NCBI RefSeq assembly: GCF_003595215.1 | Contig: NZ_QYZP01000001.1 | Location: forward strand, 372,001-436,000 | Direction: 5' to 3' | Source of the DNA: Nesterenkonia natronophila | Lineage (GTDB): Bacteria > Actinomycetota > Actinomycetes > Actinomycetales > Micrococcaceae | Length of the DNA stretch: 64,000 bases | Shown: piece after piece, positions 1 through 8,061 of the stretch | Position numbering within the stretch: the stretch's first letter is position 1 | Layout of the letters: every line of letters starts with the position of its first letter | The notes under the pieces: generated by a model | Told to the model about the DNA's origin: nothing | The model's database searches: none | What the model saw: only the letters and a program-made list of their open reading frames with translations | Made by a program: the position numbers and the translations under genes

Positions 1-68
1 CTGGCAGCGAGAAGCGCAGGCACCCGCCGGGGCGCGCCCCGACTGCCCCCCGGCATAGGCTGAGACGT

Positions 69-1712
69 ATGCCGAGCCCTGACCCTGCACCCGCCACTTC
101 GACCCCGGCCCCGCCAGCGTCGGAGGATCTGCCGCTGATCGCCGCGCTGCGTGAGGACTTCTTAGAAGCCGGCTTCACCAATGATGGTTTAGTCGAACTG
201 CTCGGCGCCGATGTGCTCTCCGCGCTGCATCGTGAACAGATAGTTCCCGGGCAGCTGTGCGTCTCCGAGCTCCTGCCCCGCGACAGCCCCGCTCCTCAGC
301 AGACGTCACCGTCGCAGAAGCGCGCGGTGCTCACAGCTCTGTGGCTGGTCGCGACCGCAGTCAGTGCCGAACAGCTCAATGCCGCGCTGCCCCGCACTGG
401 GGTGGAGGGCCTGCAACGGTTGAGGCTGGTGCAGGTAGCGCCCTCCGGTGTGGTGGTGCCGCGCAGCGAGCTCCAGCCCTACCAGGTGGAGACCACGTCG
501 GGCATGCGGGACATGTGGCTCAGCAGCGATCTCAGCTCCCACCAGGTCGACGGCGCGCTGCCACACGATCATGTGCTCGGTGTCGGCCAAGCCAGCCTCA
601 CCCTCGCTGGGGTGATCCACCGCCGGCCGGTAGAGGCGGCGTTAGACATCGGCACCGGCTGCGGGATTCAGCTGCTGCACCTGTTGGACCACGCAGACCA
701 TGTGGTCGGTACCGACCTCTCGGCACGTGCACTGGAATTCGCGCGCTTCAACCTGCTGCTCAATGCGTCGGCGCTGGACCTTGACCCTGGGCACTTGGAG
801 GAGCGAGTCGAGCTGGTGCACGGTTCGCTTCTGGAGCCGGTGGCTGGCCGGCGGTTCGATCTTGTGGTGTCCAATCCACCCTTCGTGATCACCCCTCGCA
901 GCGACACGGAGACCGACGCCGAGCGGTACATGTACCGGGACGGAGGGCGTCAGGGGGACGCTCTGGTGCAGGAACTCATCAGTGGGCTGCCTGAGGTGCT
1001 CAACCCCGGTGGCACGGCGCAGCTGTTGGGCAACTGGGAGAGCATGGAGCACGACGACGCCTGGGAGACCCGGCCCAGAGCTTGGGTTGAACAGACCGGA
1101 CTCAGTGGGTGGGTGGTTCAGCGTGATGCCCAGTCTCCGGCCGAGTACACCGAGACCTGGCTGCGGGACGCGGCTGAGGAGCGCAGCGGCACCGAGTATC
1201 GCCGGCGGTACGCCGAGTACGCGGCGGACTTTGCCGCCCGTGGCGTGCAGCGGATCGGTTTCGGATTTATCTGGTTGCACGCTGCAGGTACGGACCACCC
1301 TTGGCGAAGGTTCGAGGAGCTGCTGGGCGAGGTTCAGCAACCGCTGGGTCCGGTCATCGGTGAGACTGCACGCCGCGCCCACGAGGAGCCGCACGCCGTG
1401 TTGGGGCACGCCCTCATAGTTCCCGAGACGGTCACCGAGGAGCGCTACCAACGTTTTGGTGCCGAACACCCTGAAATCATCATGGCCCGGCAGGGCTCAG
1501 GCCTCCGCCGAGTCCGCCCCATCAGCTCAGCGGCGGCCGGGTTCATGGGAGCCACCGACGGAGAGTACACTGCCCATCAGCTCATCATCGCAGTGTGCTC
1601 GCTCACCGATGCGGACGAGGAAGCGCTCGCCGCCGAGATTTTGGATCTTTACACGGAAGGCTTCCTGGACAGTACCGGTGGTGCGCCTAATGAGTCAGGG
1701 CCGGGCGCTTGA
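69..1712 (+). CDS. Class I SAM-dependent methyltransferase, HemK/PrmC-like, with extra N- and C-terminal regions
   Basis: The 547-residue protein has a central Rossmann methyltransferase domain at about residues 180-330. SAM-binding motif I reads DIGTGCGIQ and motif IV reads VVSNPPFVITP; the NPPF signature is typical of enzymes that methylate amide or exocyclic amino nitrogen, as in PrmC/HemK. An N-terminal extension of about 150 residues and a long C-terminal region of about 200 residues make it roughly twice the length of PrmC. This matches a DUF7059-type actinobacterial family, and its substrate is not evident from sequence. The ATG at 69 is the first start in the window and has no strong Shine-Dalgarno. 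It is co-oriented with topA 142 bp downstream. The fold is secure and the target is unknown. Confidence 0.8.
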   Translation: MPSPDPAPATSTPAPPASEDLPLIAALREDFLEAGFTNDGLVELLGADVLSALHREQIVPGQLCVSELLPRDSPAPQQTSPSQKRAVLTALWLVATAVSAEQLNAALPRTGVEGLQRLRLVQVAPSGVVVPRSELQPYQVETTSGMRDMWLSSDLSSHQVDGALPHDHVLGVGQASLTLAGVIHRRPVEAALDIGTGCGIQLLHLLDHADHVVGTDLSARALEFARFNLLLNASALDLDPGHLEERVELVHGSLLEPVAGRRFDLVVSNPPFVITPRSDTETDAERYMYRDGGRQGDALVQELISGLPEVLNPGGTAQLLGNWESMEHDDAWETRPRAWVEQTGLSGWVVQRDAQSPAEYTETWLRDAAEERSGTEYRRRYAEYAADFAARGVQRIGFGFIWLHAAGTDHPWRRFEELLGEVQQPLGPVIGETARRAHEEPHAVLGHALIVPETVTEERYQRFGAEHPEIIMARQGSGLRRVRPISSAAAGFMGATDGEYTAHQLIIAVCSLTDADEEALAAEILDLYTEGFLDSTGGAPNESGPGA

Positions 1713-1854
1713 ATCAGGTGCTCTGACTGGATCATTGTGCACGTGTGGCTGTGAACACCACCGCCCCTTGCGCTGAGTGATCCGCTGTTATAGTGAGCAC
1801 TCGATGGCGCACCGACTGCCATCTGCACGCACGTGCCAACGCTCTAGGAGTTCT

Positions 1855-4587
1855 GTGTCAGGCAAGAAGCTCGTGATTGTCGAGTCCCCGGCTAAATCCC
1901 GTTCAATCGCCAAATACTTGGGCGATGACTTCATTGTGGACGCATCTGCGGGTCACATACGTGACCTGCCGCAGCCCTCCGAACTCCCCGCAGACATGAA
2001 GAAGGGGCCTTTCGGCAAGTTCGCGGTGGACCCGGACAACGGCTTCGAGGCCTACTATGTGGTCTCCGACTCCAAAAAGTCCAAGGTGCGTGAGCTGAAG
2101 AAGCAGCTCAAGGAAGCCGACGAACTCTACCTCGCCACTGACGCCGACCGTGAAGGGGAGGCCATCGCGTGGCACCTCTACGAGGTCCTCAAGCCGAAGG
2201 TCCCTACTTATCGACTCACCTTCACCGAGATCACCAAAGAGGCGATCCAGCGGGCTATGGAGAACCCGCGGGAGATCGATTCCCACCTGGTGGACGCTCA
2301 GGAGACCCGCCGCATCCTGGACAGACTCTTCGGTTACGAGATCTCCCCGGTGCTGTGGCGCAAAGTCGGCAAGGGGCTCTCCGCCGGGCGTGTGCAGTCG
2401 GTAGCAACCCGCATGGTGGTGGACCGTGAGCGTGAGCGCCTGGCATTCGTCTCCGCTGATTATTGGGACCTCACCGGCAGCTTCGCCACTGACAGCGCAG
2501 AAACCTTCACGGCCAAGCTGACTGCCGTTGATGGAGACCGTATTGCGGCTGGCTCTGACTTCACAGACAAAGGCGAGCTGAAGAAGACCCGTCGCGACGT
2601 CGTCGTACTCACCAAAGATGACGCCGAAAGCTTGGCCGAAGGTCTCACCGGCACACGGTTCAGCGTTGATTCACTGGAGGACAAGCCCCACACGCGGCGC
2701 CCGCAGCCTCCGTTCATCACCTCCACTCTTCAACAGGATGCTGCGCGGCGCCTGCGTTTCTCATCCCGGGTGACCATGCAGGTGGCCCAGCGGCTGTATG
2801 AGAATGGTTACATCACCTATATGCGTACCGACTCCACCACCCTGTCGAACCAGGCGCTCACCGCCGCCCGGCGGCAGGCCAGCGAGCTTTACGGAAAAGA
2901 TTCGGTGCCGGAGAAGCCCCGCGTCTACAGCAGGCGCAATGAGACCGCCCAGGAGGCGCACGAGGCGATCCGCCCGGCCGGTGACTCCTTCCGCACTCCC
3001 AAACAGGTCAGGGGCGAGCTCTCCGCTGATGAGTTCAAGCTCTACGAGCTGATCTGGAAGCGGACGGTGGCCTCTCAGATGGCAGACGCCAAAGGATTTA
3101 CCGCCAGCGTCCGGCTCACCGGCAGCGCCGCCGATGGCCGCACCGCCACTTTCGGCGCCTCTGGAACGGTGATCACTTTCCCCGGTTTCCTCTCCGCCTA
3201 CGAGGAGATCAAGGACAACGATGACGCCTCCTCCTCAGAGAAGACCAGCGATAAGCGGCTGCCCGAGCTGAAAGAGGGGCAGAACCTCACCAGTGAGGAT
3301 ATTGCCGCCAAGGGACATGAAACCTCGCCCCCGGCTCGCTACACCGAGGCCACCATTGTGGCTGAGTTGGAGAAGCGGGAGATCGGCCGTCCCTCCACCT
3401 ACGCGCCGACCATTTCAGTGATTATGGACCGCGGATATGTCACCAAGCGCGGCTCGGCGCTGGTGCCCTCTTGGACGGCGTTCAGCGTCATCCGTCTGCT
3501 GGAGGACCACTTCGGTCGCTACGTGGACTATGACTTCACCGCCCGGTTGGAAGATGACTTGGACCAGATCGCCCGCGGAGCGATCGAACGGGAGGCCTGG
3601 CTGCAGGGCTTCTACCTTGGAGCATCCTCCGGCGAGGAAGGTCTGAAGAATGTGGTGGAGAACCTCGGAGAGATCGACGCCCGCGCGGTGAACACCATTG
3701 AGGTCGCCGAGGGAGTTGAGGTCCGGGTTGGCCGTTATGGCCCCTACCTGGAGCGTCCCAACCCCGATGGTGAAGCGGATGAGAAGGGCGAGCTGAAGCT
3801 GGACCGGGCCAATATTCCTGCGGACCTTGCTCCGGATGAGCTGACCAAGGCCCGCGCTGAGGAGCTCTTCGAACAGGCTGCCCTGTCCGGCAGGGTCCTG
3901 GGCACGGATCCGGAGACCGGACGGGAAGTCGTGGCCAAAGACGGCCGCTACGGTCCCTATGTCACGGAGGTCATCCCGGAGCCGACAGAGGAAGAGATCC
4001 AGGCGGCCATGGATGCTCAGCCCACTGAGTACTACAAGAACGGCAAGCCGAAGCCTAAGAAGAAACCGCCCAAGGAAAAGCCGCGCACCGGGAGCCTGCT
4101 GAAGTCGATGACCCTGGAGACCGTCACCATCGACGATGCCCTGAAACTGCTCTCCCTGCCCCGCACTGTCGGCACCGATGAGACCGGGGAGGAGATCCTC
4201 GCACTCAACGGCCGGTTCGGCCCGTACCTGAAGAAGGGCTCCGACACGCGGCCGCTGCAGGATGAGGAGCAGCTGTTCACCATCACTGAGGAAGAGGCGA
4301 GAAAGATCTACGCCCAGCCCAAACAGCGCGGGCGCGGTGCAGCTAAGCCTCCTCTGGCGGAGTTCGGCAACGACCCCACCACGGAAAAGCCCGTGGTGGT
4401 CAAGGACGGCCGGTTCGGTCCCTACGTCACCGACGGTGAAACCAACGCGACGGTCCCACGCACCGTCTCACTGGAGCAGCTCACCAAGGAGCAGGCGTAC
4501 TCGCTGCTGGCGGAGAAGCGCGCTCAAGGTCCGGTCAAGAAGAAGAAGGCCTCCGGCGGGCGTTCGCGCGCGGCGGCTAAGGCCTAA
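1855..4587 (+). CDS. topA: DNA topoisomerase I (type IA)
   Basis: The enzyme relaxes negative supercoils through a transient 5'-phosphotyrosyl break. The Toprim motif KLVIVESPAKSRSIAKYLG opens the protein, and the active-site tyrosine lies in YITYMRTDS at about residue 322. The C-terminus has no Cys4 zinc fingers. It carries four GR(Y/F)GPY repeats followed by a lysine-rich tail ending in KKKKASGG, the usual actinobacterial arrangement for DNA tracking. I prefer the GTG at 1855, preceded by AGGAG at 1846-1850, over an in-frame ATG at 1777 because homology begins right after it; this gives 910 residues. The phosphatase gene follows after 23 bp, suggesting co-transcription. Confidence 0.95.
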   Translation: MSGKKLVIVESPAKSRSIAKYLGDDFIVDASAGHIRDLPQPSELPADMKKGPFGKFAVDPDNGFEAYYVVSDSKKSKVRELKKQLKEADELYLATDADREGEAIAWHLYEVLKPKVPTYRLTFTEITKEAIQRAMENPREIDSHLVDAQETRRILDRLFGYEISPVLWRKVGKGLSAGRVQSVATRMVVDRERERLAFVSADYWDLTGSFATDSAETFTAKLTAVDGDRIAAGSDFTDKGELKKTRRDVVVLTKDDAESLAEGLTGTRFSVDSLEDKPHTRRPQPPFITSTLQQDAARRLRFSSRVTMQVAQRLYENGYITYMRTDSTTLSNQALTAARRQASELYGKDSVPEKPRVYSRRNETAQEAHEAIRPAGDSFRTPKQVRGELSADEFKLYELIWKRTVASQMADAKGFTASVRLTGSAADGRTATFGASGTVITFPGFLSAYEEIKDNDDASSSEKTSDKRLPELKEGQNLTSEDIAAKGHETSPPARYTEATIVAELEKREIGRPSTYAPTISVIMDRGYVTKRGSALVPSWTAFSVIRLLEDHFGRYVDYDFTARLEDDLDQIARGAIEREAWLQGFYLGASSGEEGLKNVVENLGEIDARAVNTIEVAEGVEVRVGRYGPYLERPNPDGEADEKGELKLDRANIPADLAPDELTKARAEELFEQAALSGRVLGTDPETGREVVAKDGRYGPYVTEVIPEPTEEEIQAAMDAQPTEYYKNGKPKPKKKPPKEKPRTGSLLKSMTLETVTIDDALKLLSLPRTVGTDETGEEILALNGRFGPYLKKGSDTRPLQDEEQLFTITEEEARKIYAQPKQRGRGAAKPPLAEFGNDPTTEKPVVVKDGRFGPYVTDGETNATVPRTVSLEQLTKEQAYSLLAEKRAQGPVKKKKASGGRSRAAAKA

Positions 4588-4610
4588 CGGATCACTCCGG
4601 GGGTATCGAC

Positions 4611-5672
4611 GTGCGACTCGGCGTTCTAGACATCGGCTCCAATACCGTGCACCTGCTGCTGGTGGACGCCTACATTGGAGCTAAGCCGGAGGCGTTCGCT
4701 TCGCACAAGCGGCCGCTGTCACTAGTGAAGCACCTGGACAGTTCAGGTGCTATCACAGAGGCGGGCCAGCAGGAACTCATTGGTTTCATCTCCGAGGCTG
4801 TGCGCTTCGCTGCACGACACCGGGCGGAGGACATGCTCAGCTTCTGCACTTCAGCCATCCGAGAGGCGCCCAATGGCGCGGAGGTGATCAGCCGGGTTCA
4901 GGCGGCAGCAGATGTTGAACTAACTGAACTTACCGGCTCGCAGGAATCAGCCATGACATTCTTCGCGGTGCGCCGTTGGCGCGGATGGTCGGCCGGCCAC
5001 ATCCTGAACTTCGACATTGGTGGTGGTTCCCTGGAGCTGGCCTACGGTCAGAATGAGATGCCCTCCACAGCTCTCTCTGTCCCCCTTGGCGCAGGACGGC
5101 TGACGCGGGACTTCCTGCCCAGCACCATGGATCACGGCTCAGCCCCGGACAAGGGTGAGGTCAAAGAGCTGAAAGCATATGTGCGGGAGGAGATCGAGGC
5201 TGCCCGGCGCGAATTCCCCCAGCTGAAGCAGCAGCTGGAAGTGACAGCCACCTCCAAGACATTCCGCTCCCTGGCCCGGCTGACTGGGGCTGAACCCTCA
5301 GCTGAGGGCCCCTATGTGCGGCGCACCCTGGCGTTGAAACAACTCAAACCGCTGGTCAAGCAATTGGCAGAGCTGTCTTCCCAGGAGCGGGCCAAACTTC
5401 CCGGAGTCTCTGAGATGAGAGCGGACCAGGTGTTTGCAGGTGCTTTGGTGGCAGAGACTGCCATGAAGACGTTCGGAATTGAAGAGCTGACCATATGCCC
5501 GTGGGCGCTGCGTGAAGGCTTGATTCTGCGCCGACTGGACACTCTGGCGCGGGAGGTCAATGTGCAGATTTCTCATGCGCCTGCGGTGGGTCACGTGGAC
5601 CTGGCGAGGGAGCTGCGCCGCCCGACCCATAAGGACGTGAAGGCGATCGCCGTGGAGCATGCCCGTGCCTGA
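4611..5672 (+). CDS. Ppx/GppA family exopolyphosphatase
   Basis: The 353-residue protein belongs to the ASKHA-fold Ppx/GppA family, which hydrolyses polyphosphate or pppGpp. The N-terminal phosphate-binding motif reads GVLDIGSNTVHLLLVDA, and the second glycine-rich motif reads NFDIGGGSLELAYG at about residue 140. Its length fits the short two-domain actinobacterial PPX forms rather than the longer E. coli Ppx. Translation starts at GTG 4611 behind a G-rich stretch (CCGGGGGT). It lies 23 bp after topA and overlaps the next gene by 14 bp, so it is probably in the middle of an operon. Whether it acts on polyphosphate, pppGpp or both cannot be read from sequence. Confidence 0.88.
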   Translation: MRLGVLDIGSNTVHLLLVDAYIGAKPEAFASHKRPLSLVKHLDSSGAITEAGQQELIGFISEAVRFAARHRAEDMLSFCTSAIREAPNGAEVISRVQAAADVELTELTGSQESAMTFFAVRRWRGWSAGHILNFDIGGGSLELAYGQNEMPSTALSVPLGAGRLTRDFLPSTMDHGSAPDKGEVKELKAYVREEIEAARREFPQLKQQLEVTATSKTFRSLARLTGAEPSAEGPYVRRTLALKQLKPLVKQLAELSSQERAKLPGVSEMRADQVFAGALVAETAMKTFGIEELTICPWALREGLILRRLDTLAREVNVQISHAPAVGHVDLARELRRPTHKDVKAIAVEHARA

Positions 5673-6477
5673 TGTCCCTCAGATCCCAGTGGCACTGTCC
5701 TCGTCCTCCATGTATCCGATGGGGGTCGCCGAGACGTTCTCCATAGCGGAAGACCTCGGGTACGACGGCGTCGAGATCATGGTCACGCACCGGGCGGAGA
5801 CCCAACAGGCTGATCTGCTCAACGAATGGGCCTGGCGGTTCGGTATGCCGGTGAAGGCCATCCACGCCCCCACTCTGCTGTTGACCCAGCAGGTGTGGGG
5901 ATCGGCCTGGGACAAGATCCGCAAGTCGGCTGAGCTGGCTCGGCAAGTCGGTTGTGACATCGTGGTCGCGCATCCCCCGTTCCGGTGGCAGGGGACCTAC
6001 GCGTCTGGGTTCGCCGAAGGAATAGCGGAGATCGAAGAGCGCACTGGGGTGATGATTGCGGTTGAGAATATGTACCCCTGGCGGGCCGGGGGACAGGAAG
6101 CCACCATGTACCTCCCGCACTGGAATCCGGTGCCGTATGACTACAAGCACGTGACCTGGGATTTCTCACATGCGGCCACGGCAGAAGACGATTCCTATGA
6201 GGCAGTGAAAGCCCTAGGGTCCCGACTGCGGCACCTCCACCTGACCGACGGCTGGTCCAACGGGTTCAAGGATGACCACCTGATGCCCGGCCACGGCAAC
6301 CAGCGGGTGGTGGAGGCAATGGAGTTGGTTGCACAGTCTGACTTTGGCGGCAACGGCTTCAACGGTGCGGTTGCGGTGGAGGTCTCCACGAGGGCCGCCA
6401 AGAAGGAAGTCGGCGAACGCGAACGCATGCTTGCGGAATCGCTTGCCTTCGCCCGCAAATACCTCGGACAGGAGTGA
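5659..6477 (+). CDS. Sugar phosphate isomerase/epimerase (xylose-isomerase-like TIM barrel)
   Basis: This AP-endonuclease-2/xylose-isomerase-like TIM-barrel protein is 272 residues long, the usual size. Metal-site residues fit the fold: a glutamate in MIAVENMYPW, a histidine in TWDFSHAAT, histidines in LRHLHLTDG, and a late glutamate in AVEVSTRA. Substrate is unknown because the family includes hexulose, inosose and hydroxypyruvate isomerases. It overlaps the phosphatase by 14 bp, and proC starts 5 bp after it. A GTG at 5665 has better spacing from GGAG (5654-5657) than the ATG at 5659 and may be the real start, which would shorten the protein by two residues. Confidence 0.78.
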   Translation: MPVPDVPQIPVALSSSSMYPMGVAETFSIAEDLGYDGVEIMVTHRAETQQADLLNEWAWRFGMPVKAIHAPTLLLTQQVWGSAWDKIRKSAELARQVGCDIVVAHPPFRWQGTYASGFAEGIAEIEERTGVMIAVENMYPWRAGGQEATMYLPHWNPVPYDYKHVTWDFSHAATAEDDSYEAVKALGSRLRHLHLTDGWSNGFKDDHLMPGHGNQRVVEAMELVAQSDFGGNGFNGAVAVEVSTRAAKKEVGERERMLAESLAFARKYLGQE

Positions 6478-6481
6478 CACG

Positions 6482-7318
6482 ATGACCAAGATCGCCATGC
6501 TGGGGCTGGGCTCCATGAACGGGGCCGTTTTGTCCGGGTTGTTGGCCTCCGGTGTGTCCGCCGAAGACGTGGTCGGCACCTCGCGGTCTGCTGAGTCGGC
6601 GCAGCAGCGCTCGCAGCAGTACGGTGTCACAGTCCTCGCCGAGGAGCACGACGCCGCCGCCAACACCACCGCAGCAGCCCAGGCGGACGTAGTGTTCCTG
6701 GGGGTGAAGCCCCACCAGGTCGTGGACCTTTGCGCGGAGATCAAAGAGGCGCTCCGACCCCACACAGTAGTGGTCTCAGTCGCCGCCGCCGTCACTATCG
6801 CCATGATGGAGTCAGCCCTCGCTGAAAGGCAGCCGGTCATCCGCGCGATGCCCAACACCCCAATGTCGGTCGGAGCGGGCGTGGTCGGACTCGCGGCGAG
6901 TTCGGCCGTGAGCCCACAGCAGACCCAGACGGTAGCTCAGCTGCTCGGAGCCTCAGGGTCGGTCCACGTGCTGGAGGAGGAGCAGATTGATGCGCTCACC
7001 GGCGTGGCAGGATCAGGACCGGCCTATACGTTCTACCTAGCCGAGCATATGGCGGCCGCAGGTGTCGAGATGGGCCTGGACCCCGAGCTTGCAGCGGACC
7101 TTGCTGCCCAGACCGTTTATGGGGCTGGAAAGATGCTCATTGAGAATCGAGGGGATAACGACGTCGCCCAGCTGAGGCGCAACGTCACCAGCCCCAACGG
7201 GACCACCCAGCGGGCAATCGAGACATTCGACGCCGCCCAAATGGGTGCCACGATCCGCGCCGGGGCCCAGGCCAGCGCCGCGCGTGCCGCGGAGATCACC
7301 GCCCAGCTGCAAGGCTGA
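6482..7318 (+). CDS. proC: Pyrroline-5-carboxylate reductase
   Basis: ProC reduces 1-pyrroline-5-carboxylate to L-proline with NAD(P)H, the last step of proline synthesis in the cytoplasm. The Rossmann motif reads MLGLGSMNGAVLSG at the N-terminus, and the C-terminal P5CR dimerisation domain includes ALTGVAGSGPAYTFYLAEHMA and a late RRNVTSPNGTTQRAIETF. The ATG at 6482 follows AGGAG with 7 bp spacing, giving 278 residues, the normal length. It lies 4 bp after the isomerase gene and closes this plus-strand run. Proline is a compatible solute, which fits the osmoadaptation genes nearby, but that link is inference. Confidence 0.95.
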   Translation: MTKIAMLGLGSMNGAVLSGLLASGVSAEDVVGTSRSAESAQQRSQQYGVTVLAEEHDAAANTTAAAQADVVFLGVKPHQVVDLCAEIKEALRPHTVVVSVAAAVTIAMMESALAERQPVIRAMPNTPMSVGAGVVGLAASSAVSPQQTQTVAQLLGASGSVHVLEEEQIDALTGVAGSGPAYTFYLAEHMAAAGVEMGLDPELAADLAAQTVYGAGKMLIENRGDNDVAQLRRNVTSPNGTTQRAIETFDAAQMGATIRAGAQASAARAAEITAQLQG

Positions 7319-7319
7319 C

Positions 7320-7378
7320 TGGCCGATTTTGCCGCTTTAGGCGGCGCGACGGCACTGAAATAACGGCAGAATCGGCCA
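7320..7378. terminator. Large inverted repeat between convergent genes, probable bidirectional terminator
   Basis: TGGCCGATTTTGCCG at 7320-7334 pairs with CGGCAGAATCGGCCA at 7364-7378 with one mismatch. A smaller hairpin GCCGC-TTTAG-GCGGC lies inside at 7331-7345 and would compete with the outer stem. The element fills the gap between the convergent proC and glutaredoxin genes, so two-way termination is the simplest role. The long structured loop also resembles a dispersed intergenic repeat. Confidence 0.55.
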
Positions 7379-7379
7379 C

Positions 7380-7646
7380 TCAGCCTTTGGGACCGGCTTC
7401 GGCAAGCAACCGACGCAGCCGCACTGGGTCGATCTTCCAGAAGTCCCGGACCTTCCCATTGATGCGCAGAACTGGGATCTCCTCGGCGAACTGGGCGCGC
7501 AGGGCGTCGTCGTGCTCAATATTGATCTCCTGATACGTGATGCCGAACTCTGCGCATACCTCACCGGTGACCCGGAGCGCCTCAGCGCAGAGATGGCACC
7601 CAGGGGTTGTGAGCACTTCCACTGAAACGCCGGGGGACTCAGGCAT
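7380..7646 (-). CDS. Glutaredoxin family protein (DUF836-like)
   Basis: This 88-residue thioredoxin-fold protein has a CxxC redox motif in TTPGCHLCAEAL near the N-terminus and the conserved cis-proline segment EEIPVLRINGK. Such small proteins are thiol-disulfide oxidoreductases, but the partner is unknown. I place the start at 7646, giving an N-terminus MPESPG, because AGGAG lies 7 bp upstream; an in-frame start at 7679 has no comparable site. A strong hairpin at 7686-7705 separates it from bS22, so its own promoter must lie in the roughly 40 bp between, or it depends on read-through. Confidence 0.82.
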   Translation of the reverse strand: MPESPGVSVEVLTTPGCHLCAEALRVTGEVCAEFGITYQEINIEHDDALRAQFAEEIPVLRINGKVRDFWKIDPVRLRRLLAEAGPKG

Positions 7647-7685
7647 AGCCTTACTCCTGTGCACAGATCGGGCGGACACGCGAAA

Positions 7686-7705
7686 GCCCCGGCCGGAGCC
7701 GGGGC
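7686..7705 (-). terminator. Rho-independent terminator after bS22
   Basis: GCCCCGGC at 7686-7693 and GCCGGGGC at 7698-7705 form a perfect 8-bp stem with a 4-nt loop. On the minus strand the stem is followed by TTTCG. It sits 14 bp past the bS22 stop codon. Confidence 0.75.
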
Positions 7706-7719
7706 CGTGCGTGAAGCTG

Positions 7720-7818
7720 CTACTTCTTGTTGCGCCGCTGGTGGCGTGTCTTCCGCAGACGTTTGCGGTGTTTCTTCTTCGCCATGCGCTTACGGCGCTT
7801 CTTGATCACTGAGCCCAT
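7720..7818 (-). CDS. 30S ribosomal protein bS22 (AURKAIP1/COX24-type small basic peptide)
   Basis: This 32-residue peptide reads MGSVIKKRRKRMAKKKHRKR followed by LRKTRHQRRNKK. It matches the invariant actinobacterial bS22 peptide, an arginine/lysine-rich extension found near the decoding centre of mycobacterial 30S subunits. The gene is short and easily missed by gene callers. A terminator follows directly at 7686-7705, and the promoter should lie in 7819-8061, where the divergent glutaminase gene also begins. The near-exact family match makes this call secure despite the size. Confidence 0.93.
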   Translation of the reverse strand: MGSVIKKRRKRMAKKKHRKRLRKTRHQRRNKK

Positions 7819-8061
7819 AGGGTGAACAGTCCTTACATCGGTAGTTGGAGCAGGTACCTGCCCCGTAGGCCAAAAAGGTCTTGGGGAAGTCTACCGACTC
7901 TGATGGTGTAGGGCTAACCGCGCGGCATCGTACGATAGCCGAAGGCAGCGTGCTCATGCCCAGACGCTCATCTTGGACCCGTGACTGGGCCAACCGTTCG
8001 CAAGGCTTGAAAGGGGGGTGGGGAGCAGGATCGCTCAGCGGCACCTGCCCCCTGACTAGCA

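Noticed and set aside
642..1469. Minus-strand open frame of 275 codons inside the first methyltransferase gene
   Set aside because: The sense strand carries SAM-binding and NPPF motifs; the antisense frame has none.
1777..1854. Upstream in-frame extension of topA
   Set aside because: The 26 extra codons have no homology, and the GTG at 1855 has a ribosome site and begins exactly at the Toprim domain.
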